Assembly (NCBI GenBank): GCA_021234155.1
Contig: JAJEKV010000005.1
Span: 4,588,952 to 4,652,951 of the forward strand
DNA length: 64,000 nucleotides
From: Isoetes taiwanensis
Lineage: Eukaryota > Streptophyta > Lycopodiopsida > Isoetales > Isoetaceae
Direction: 5' to 3'
The translations under genes and the position numbers were made by a program. Below, piece after piece: positions 56,955-64,000 of the stretch. The notes beneath the pieces were generated by a model. It saw nothing but the letters and a program-made list of their open reading frames with translations. It made no database searches and was not told the DNA's origin. How positions within the stretch are numbered: position 1 is the stretch's first letter; each line of letters starts with the position of its first letter.

Positions 56955-58123
56955 TCCAAAATGTCTGCAGATCCAATCTGAAAACTATTTATCGGGCAGA
57001 TGGTGAGGCAACGTGGGTTAAATGGCGGCATAGCCCCCAAAAAATAAAATAGCCGCAACAGAATATGCCAAAGAATATTTTGAACTACGTGCAGCCATCA
57101 TCTAAGGACCAAACCCAAGAAAAAATTGTCCCTGCCTCTTTATCACAGGGCCCAAATGTCCACTGTCTGAAAAAGTCTCCTCCTGCCATTAAGACATTCC
57201 AGGAGAAAAGGATGCATGGATTCCTATGCCTCAAACAAATTGAGCCACACAGAATTTCGTCATTGTTCGGTCCCCAAATCATATTTGGGGATTGCTCTTT
57301 GATTGTAACGTATTTACTTCAGAAGTGAATTGGTTTGAAAGTACCAATAGTATCATAGTTTTAAATTTGGGAAAAAAGAAAGTTTTGAGGGAAATTTACC
57401 AAAAAATTCGTAAAAATACTAAAATGTCCTAAAAAACTGGGTGTTTAAAAAGTAAAATTATAGATGAGAGTGAAATCTGCCCAAAGGGCAGTAGAATCAT
57501 CTCAAACGGAGTTTAAGTTATAGTGTTTTAGTAAGTGTTTCAAAAAATAACTAGAGCATAACTTGTAAATTTCAACCCCAGTTTAGATGAATTTGATGTT
57601 GTTGGAGAGATCTTATCAAGATCTACATATTTTGTGTGGACGACTTTTGCATTTGATGAGCCACAAAAATTATATGATCGTATTTGCCTAAAATGAAGGG
57701 CATTTTGGTATTTTATTGCAAAATATAGGGGCATTTTGGTAAATTTTCCTTAGTTCAGAAAGTTTTAAAGCATTAAAGCAAGTGTCATATAGCAAGAAGC
57801 TTTAAAACAGCCCAGGTAGTTAACATGTAATTGGACCATGGATCTGCTTGCTCATGATGACTGCTTTCTTTAATTGCAATTTTGCTTCTTAAAACATGCT
57901 TTGTTTGTCATGCTTCTGTTTCACATAAAAAGTTTCAATACAATTGCTGAAAGCATATATGACGACAGAAAATGCAATCAATCTCGTATATATTTATGTG
58001 TGCCTGTATGCCATTGTACAAAAAAAAAACATGGGATGCACCAACTGCCCCAAAACGTTCTGTGGTCCACCCTTATATGATAGGGTGGTATTCTGTGTAT
58101 GGTAAACTTCCAAAGCATCCTGA
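56955..58123. other. intergenic between P4H copies
   Basis: Promoter side of copy A and 3' flank of copy B. An A/T-rich inverted motif (AACGGAGTTTAAGTTAT / ATAACTTGTAAATTTC...CAGTTT) lies at 57508-57592. No gene. Confidence 0.5.
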
Positions 58124-60087
58124 CTAGCAAACCTTGCAACTTTTCCTACAAAACCCAGGTGAATTAGGTGTTCCAACCATGTATGCTGGATTTTTCTGGC
58201 ATTCACCATTTGCTGCCCAGCCGGGACATTCCTTCATTGAATCTATACAGCCAATTTTTCCTGGGACATTCTGGAATGGACGTACATGTATCCAAGTTGG
58301 AGCAGACCATTTTTCTCCCTCAATTACAGGACAGGCAGTATGCAGACTATATTCGTCCCGAGTTCCATTTGGATGTAGGCTGAAGAACAATAGAGCATCA
58401 CCTTTGCGCGGTTTAACTGCACAGAGAATGATATATCAACTTCAATAGAACCCAACAGACAAAACAATATGTCATGATAATTTCATAGGTCACCTGCCAA
58501 GCCTGTCTTGCCACAGTCAGACCATGAATCATCTTTGAACCTCTTGTCCTGGAGATAGAAATACAAAGTATCAACAGACATAAAATCAATTAGACAACAA
58601 TTTATTTGTGATGTACCAACAGACATAAAATCAATTAACAAAGGATGTATTTGGTTTTACCTCTACTTTTGGGAAAACGGTTTCACCTCCCTTGGTAACT
58701 GTTGTGAGGTATATCAACACAGTTGCATATCGATCCCCACCCCTGGCCTTATTGACCTCATCACTAAAGTAATCATAATGGGGCTCATATTTTTGGCCGT
58801 GTTCATATCGGAGCACCTGTGTTGACTCCGCATTTTCTGAGCAAAGAAAAAAAGTTAGGTAAATGGCTCATCACTAATTATGCTGCAGCTGTAAGTATTA
58901 CAATACAACACCTCTAGGCAAAAATGTCCAGGCTGATATCCTGTCCTCGATCCTTCTGACAATGTCATCCTGAGTTATAAGCAAGACAAACTTAATAAAA
59001 AATCTATTTAAAAATTGTAAAAATTAATTACCAGACCCTTAACTTTTCAACCATTCTCAGACCTTGTTCACAAACATCCTTTAATATGACAACTTTTATT
59101 ACAACAACATTTTCAACATTCTTCCTTGCATCATGAAATATCATCCAAATAAGAATAGTTAGAAGAAAGACATGTGTTTCATTGATTAATAAGAAGACTA
59201 TGAATTAGCTTTTCCTCTGTGAATCGAAGTTCCCATAAGAGAATGCAATACCTGACCCTTATCCAAAAACATGCCAGAGCTCGTGCGGACATTACTTAAA
59301 AGACTCTTGCCGGATTCATTATCTGCTACAGTTGACCTTGCTAGCTTCTTCTTAGCCTGTCAAAATTCGATGGCGTATTATCAGACAAAGAGCACATCAT
59401 TTATTCAACTATAAAAGAGAAAAAGAAAAGATGAGAAAGGAAAGGCTGATATTTAAGAAAGCTTTTGTGCGGTTATACCTGCTGGTATTGCACTGTTCAT
59501 TATATTAGATGTCAGTTCACTGTCCATTGAAAGCAAATTCTAAATTAAGCATTTTTGTGCTGAGTTTAGCTTGATCTGGAGACAAGAAAACAGACTTGGT
59601 CCTTAAGCAATGTGAAAAGGCTTTACCAATTTGATGATATGATCGCATTCCTCGTCGGTCAAAAATCCTTCGTACAGAAATGCTCTGCAAGATCTTGGCC
59701 GGGTCAAGACGACGAATGCAGGCAAAAAATCAACATATTTGAAAATAAACGTTGTTGTTTACGTACCTGGGTCTCCATGAAAGCTGGGTAACTCTAGAAT
59801 GATCTGCAGAGGATTGCTCCGATCTATGGACCACTGACCTAATTCCAGCTGCTGCTTCTTCTTCAGAATGTCTGCCACAGTGTATTAGATTGAATTAACT
59901 TCCGAAGGTAATGAATAAATTTATATTTCCTCGGTATTTTGCTTGGTGCACCTAACCTAGTGGAATTGAAATCTCTTGGATTTTTTCGACAAAAGATCTA
60001 ACCATTGAAGAAATGTATGACTTACATTTTTGAGATCAAAGACGAGAAAACGATGAAAGAAATGGTGAAGATCCGAAGTGTATCCAT
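58124..60087 (-). CDS. prolyl 4-hydroxylase copy B with C-terminal ShKT domain
   Basis: Exons on minus: 60087-60026, 59871-59767, 59684-59627, 59356-59251, 58969-58912, 58836-58661, 58548-58494, 58416-58124. Starts MDTLRIFTISFIVFSSLISK (signal peptide or membrane anchor). Then RVTQLSWRPRAFLYEGFLTD, RTSSGMFLDKGQ, HGQKYEPHYDYFSDEVNKAR with the Fe-binding His-x-Asp, YATVLIYLTTVTKGGETVFP, and SLHTACPVIEGEKWSAPTWI with distal His and Lys. The end CIDSMKECPGWAANGECQKN...CRKSCKVC is a six-cysteine ShKT domain, a known C-terminal module of one group of plant P4Hs. Lumenal (ER/Golgi) by inference. Exon phases match copy A exactly, so the two are tandem duplicates. Confidence 0.92.
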
Positions 60088-60379
60088 CTCTGAAAGCTTA
60101 TTTGGGCCATTCTGAGAAATATATGTAGGCAAATGGCGGCAATTAGCCTCCAAAGCAAACGAATGCCGCAATAGAATCCAATGGAATATGCCAAATAAAC
60201 GTGCACACAGCGTAGAAAAAAAAAACAAATTTTAATGGAATTTTCACCATTTGTAAAAGTTGCTGAAAATGTCCAACTTTTATTTAAGGAGTCCTCCTGG
60301 CTTGCCTTATGTCGACTTTTCCTAGATACTCTAAATCAATGCTCCTGCACCTTGCCAGAAGCACTGCTTTCGTGCCCTT
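60088..60379. other. upstream of P4H copy B
   Basis: About 290 bp separates the P4H start from the LINE 5' region. It should hold the P4H promoter. No motif chosen with confidence. Confidence 0.4.
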
Positions 60380-60478
60380 CTAGCGCCCTCTCTCTAGCGC
60401 CCTCACTCCCCTTGCATAGACCCCCTTGATTTGCCCCTTTCTGGCTTTCTCTCTCTAGGGTTTACAATCTCTCTCTAG

Positions 60479-60790
60479 ACCCAAAACCCCCAAACCCCCA
60501 AAAGGTGCTCTGCCCGCCTTTTTGAGTCCCCAAATTGGATTCTAAGCACCCTTTAAGCAACCAGAGACCCCTTAAACTTTGGCACCCCCAAAACCCCCAA
60601 ACCCCCAAAGGTGCTCACCCGCCTTTCGAGTCCCCAAATTGGATTCTAAGCACCCTTCAAGCAGCCAGAGACCTCAAACTTTGAACCCCCAAAACCCCCA
60701 AACCCCCAAAAGGTGCTCCGCCTGCTTTTTGAGTCCCCAAATTGGATTCTAAGCACCCTTTCCTTGACGAGACCCCTCAAACTTTGGAAG
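60479..60790. repeat. LINE 5' monomers, about 104 bp x 3
   Basis: The phrase GGTGCTC recurs at 60504, 60610 and 60712 (spacing 106 and 102). Each unit begins with CCCCCAAAACCCCCAAACCC and contains GAGTCCCCAAATTGGATTCT. Tandem promoter-like monomers of this kind are known at the 5' end of some LINEs. Confidence 0.9.
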
Positions 60791-60792
60791 TC

Positions 60793-61415
60793 ATGGCCAC
60801 GAAGATGGGCCAGCCTGGAAACCTAAGGCGAGGGGTCAGCCAGATAAACGGTCCCCATCACCATCATGGACAGGGAGAGTCATCCTCCATGAAGAAGGAG
60901 GCTCGGGCTAAGGCTAAGGCCCCCTCGAGAGCCGGCCCGGCCCGGAAGGGATTGATTGCTCGCACCACATAGGGAACTCACGCCTCGGCCCGAGAATTGG
61001 AGCCACGCCAAGGCCGGAGTGGAGGCTAACAAAGCTGCGTATTGAGGCTAACAAAGCAGCTTTGGGTTGGCATGATGTTGGAGATGGAGTCCTCGGATCC
61101 CATGTGCTCAAAAGGCAAATGGTGGTCGAGAAGAACCGCATCACGCAGTCCGAGACCCAAGACGTTTATGTGGAAGATGGCCTTGGCCCGGCACACTTCG
61201 AGGGGCAACAGGCGAGCAGAGGTCGCCCGACATGTGGGCCGCGCCTGGACTCGTGGTTCATCACTCGACACCATGACAATGTGAGAGGGAGCGCACAAAT
61301 GCAGAGACGATGGTCACGGTCTCTGGGCTTCACCGAGGTGGAGCAGCCAACCACCATGGCACGGGGAGCCAGGCCGCTTGCGACATGCTCGCATACGCCT
61401 GTGATCTTCGAGTAA
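60793..61415 (+). pseudogene. LINE ORF1-like region
   Basis: Begins MATKMGQPGNLRRGVSQING (60793) with a basic patch KKEARAKAKAPSRAGPARKG, stops at 60970. The next frames carry WHDVGDGVLGSHVLKRQMVV and RGRPTCGPRLDSWFITRHHD. A basic nucleic-acid-binding ORF1 is expected here, but no RRM or zinc knuckle can be recognised. Confidence 0.5.
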
Positions 61416-62389
61416 GATCGAACGCCAAGCTCCCGCCCCCCGGACGCTCGCTCCCCATTGGGCTCGAGTACGCCTCGCTACTCGTGAGTTCGAGCTCCAA
61501 GGGCTGCGGCAACCATCCATAGACAGAGCTGGTCTCCTACCGAGGTTCATAGTCACCGGCAAAGAAGCAGCAGGAGATGGTTGCTAGCAAAGAAGAGTTC
61601 TCGCAAGAGCCGTAAGTTCCGACCTCAATAAGGCAGCAAACGCTGCTCGGGGCCGCTACCCCGCCATTGCCTCCACGCCAAGCCCGAGGCCCCGCATCTG
61701 CCGCCTCCTCCAGCCCACTCCCACGCCATCCCAGCCACCACCACCACCCCCCGGCCACAGGACACGGCCCTCGCCACCTTTGACTTAAGAGAACTCCGTG
61801 GAGCTGCCAGCGAGAGGCCACACCGGTAGTTCGAGGCATGCGATCGGCAGGGGAGAGTTCGCCACAACATCCTAACACACATTCTCGATCGGATGACATT
61901 CCCGAGGCAGTTCCACATTTCTCGAGCAGCAGGGGCATGGGGCTCGCCCGGTCGTTGACCGCATTGTCATATTCAGGTTTGCGGATGCACGTGCGCGTGA
62001 TGCCATATTAGCGCTGGGCCGGATGGCTGAAGGGGACATCCTCGTGGGCCAGGGACCTCACACCCGTGCCAACGGGAGGCATGCGCATGTGAGCTTGTCG
62101 CGGTCGAGGCATTCGCCACTGGGGGGTTTGCGAGGATTGGTTCGGCGCAGATGCATATTTTTCCGACACCGGCATCGCCGCCGAACCAGCCCCCAACCGG
62201 CAGTCCCACGCCCGGCTTCGCACCTTCCTACCACGGCCCCCTTTCTCCCCGCCAGTTTCTCCTCGCCTCCTACTCCTGCTCCCCTCACGACCCCGCCCTC
62301 TCACCACATGCCTCCCGCTCCATCTACTTCTCACTCGGCCGCTTTTCGTCCTCCCCCCGAGGCTTCCGCATTATACCATCCTCGCCGAC
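61416..62389. other. LINE ORF1/ORF2 interval, broken frames
   Basis: Pro/Ser-rich readable frames on both strands but no domain. A C-rich tract lies at 61680-61760. Nothing further supported. Confidence 0.35.
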
Positions 62390-62860
62390 AAATAGGAATT
62401 GTGCCTCCCGGTGGTCTCATGGAATTGTCGAGGCTTCCCTTGGCGAAGGGGACACCCCGAACTTCGTGGCGGCCGATATGGATCTCATCTTTCTCATGGA
62501 GACATGGGAGCATGATGGGCACAAAGGCTACCGACCTGGCCAAGTTACCAACATTTCTCGGTCTTCAATACACCGTGACAGACGGAGGGGTCATGGTGGA
62601 GTGGCTTGCTACTACCTGACAACCTTGGCACATTCGGTTACCCTCCGTGAGCGATACGGACACAACCGTACTTGTGGGTTCGTGGTGCATAATACCGCTG
62701 GCAACCCTCTTTTTCCGGGCGCTGTTATTTCCCTCACGAGAGCACCTTCTATCGCAGCCACCCCGATGCGGATAGGATGGACCCTTATGTCGATCTATAT
62801 GATGACATACTGAAGCCAAATAGCTTGGGTAGGGTCCTTCTTGAGATTTCAATGCACTGA
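62390..62860 (+). pseudogene. LINE copy 2 endonuclease
   Basis: Broken frames follow the copy 1 EN almost phrase by phrase: WNCRG-like start (GGTCTCATGGAATTGTCGAG), YQHFSVFNTP, then HESTFYRSHPDADRMDPYVD followed by LYDDILKPNSLGRVLLEI at about 62740-62860, where copy 1 has LLGDFNA. Inactive. Confidence 0.75.
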
Positions 62861-64000
62861 CAGAGTAGAGCGTTAATGCGACTTGACCCCCGGCGACGAT
62901 GTCCTCAGGCAATACGCCCGCTTGGCAAAACTCGCCACGAGGATCGGATGACAAAATGTGTCACTCGCTAGTTGCTCTGCTATGTGGTATTTTTGACTTG
63001 ATAATTTTGCAATGGCTCGTCCACAAAGGGTCGATTCTCGCAAGTGCACATGCGCATGTGGACAATCGTGGGGAGGGACTAGTGTGGTGGACTATGTGCT
63101 CAGAGGTTGCGAAGATATGCATCTCATCGGGTCGTTTCCCGGGGGCACGACATACCGAGATGAGGAGGTCGACGTGATCACCTCCCCACTTTATTTGGAC
63201 TGGTTTGGCAAGCCGCCGTAACCCCCACTATGCCAGACCCTCACCGCCCTCGCTTGAGACTAGATTATGAGCGCAGGAGGACTACTGTAGATGCTCATGG
63301 GACGCCCCCCCGCAATTCTGCGGACCTCCACACTAGAGCAGCGACGGTACTCACCGACTTTCGCTTATTACGGATGCAGATAGGTGCTTTGGGCGCACCC
63401 CTCCCCAAAGCGCCGCCAGTGGTCGAATATATTCAACCAGAATCGATGGTTTGATGCGAGTGTAAAGAACGCCAGCGCAGCTTCGGCCATATTCTCGATC
63501 CGTGTATCCGCCAGCGTGCCACCACACACGCACCGCCCATCCAAGGAGACAAAGGCGCTGCACCTTGCCGTGCATCGGGGAGATGTTCGCCTGCTGGACA
63601 CTCATCCTCGAACCTTTTGGCGCAGAGTGCTCAAGGCCAACCCAGCCCTCGGGGGACATCACACCCGGGAGGGAAATAAGACTTGCAAAGCAGCTCTATG
63701 ACCCACACTGGGGACGCTACAGACGCCCATACCCCCACCGTGATGGCCCCCATTGGTTCTCGTGGAGGAGGATGTTGAGGAGGGCCCGCGAACGGCCGGG
63801 CTAATGGGAAGGCAAATGACCGATGGTATGCGTGCCGAAGTTACTCAAATGGGCAGGGCGTACCGCCAGTTTCCGGTCCTCACTACCGTTTCAACAGAAA
63901 GATTGCAGAGGGTCTCCCCGACAATGGACCACAAGTGGTTGTTCCCATTCACAAGGCGGGCGACCCACCTTTGTCCGGCCAATTAACCCAGGACGATCAT
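62861..64000 (+). pseudogene. LINE copy 2 EN-RT linker and start of RT
   Basis: Frames include FWRRVLKANPALGGH (63620-63660), the counterpart of FWQRVLRKPAQSVGN in copy 1, and near 63920-63990 VVVPIHKAGDPPLSGQ in the third frame, the conserved P-I-H-K start of LINE RT (damaged in copy 1). The element continues past 64000. Confidence 0.75.

Larger units (their letters stand above)
60380..64000 (+). mobile_element. LINE copy 2, 5' part (runs off right edge)
   Basis: Same family as the LINE at 9290-12660, but with its 5' end. It has a C-rich leader, three leader monomers (60479-60790), an ORF1 region (60793-61415), endonuclease (about 62390-62860) and the beginning of RT up to 64000. Many stops. 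G/C content is higher than in copy 1, consistent with less cytosine decay. Confidence 0.82.

Noticed and set aside
60479-60790. Interstitial telomere
   Set aside because: The C-rich runs are part of 104-bp monomers at a LINE 5' end and are not a continuous telomeric array.

Overview
The window looks like nuclear DNA of a land plant. Two genes have ordinary spliceosomal introns and plant-type products: a cytosolic-type arginyl-tRNA synthetase and a tandem pair of prolyl 4-hydroxylases, one carrying a C-terminal ShKT domain. The rest is mostly nested transposable elements with tRNA-iMet primed LTRs, chromodomain Ty3/gypsy pol, hAT and LINE sequences. I lean towards a fern or another non-seed plant, but the sequence alone does not settle this. 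No rRNA, tRNA or CRISPR array was seen.

Layout. 1-8728: the 5' half of a minus-strand Ty3/gypsy-like LTR element (5' LTR 7168-8728, PBS just inside it; the 3' end lies off the left edge). Between PBS and gag it carries two extra coding regions, each preceded by a pair of long hairpins. The first (start 6496) begins with the exact N-terminal tail of histone H3, MARTKQTARK. 9290-12660: a decayed LINE. 14397-44606: one hAT transposon about 30 kb long, bounded by CAGGGATAGGTTC inverted ends and a perfect 8-bp duplication AGTGTGAT. It holds a broken BED/DUF659 transposase, a kinase-like gene and another unknown gene. Nested in it is a 20.4-kb chromodomain Ty3/gypsy element (23103-43494, 5-bp duplication CTTGT). 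That element in turn contains a block with intron-containing fragments of at least five unrelated host genes (AP beta-adaptin, PARP, VAC14, TSR3, a ZFWD-like WD40 protein), all on one strand.

44615-60087: the genic segment. It holds an apparently intact 17-exon arginyl-tRNA synthetase (plus), a truncated ArgRS pseudogene copy interrupted by a Tourist-like MITE, small foldback elements, then two tandem prolyl 4-hydroxylase genes (minus), only the downstream-most of which keeps the ShKT domain. 60380-64000: a second LINE of the same family as the first, with three 5' monomers of about 104 bp containing telomere-like C-rich runs; it runs off the right edge.

The host genes keep open frames and canonical splice sites, while nearly every element frame is broken by short indels. 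Some of those breaks could be residual assembly error in repeats. The most striking candidate for something undescribed is the histone-H3-tail protein of the first LTR element. Its chromovirus relatives (including the nested one here) carry an integrase chromodomain of the type that reads H3 tails.
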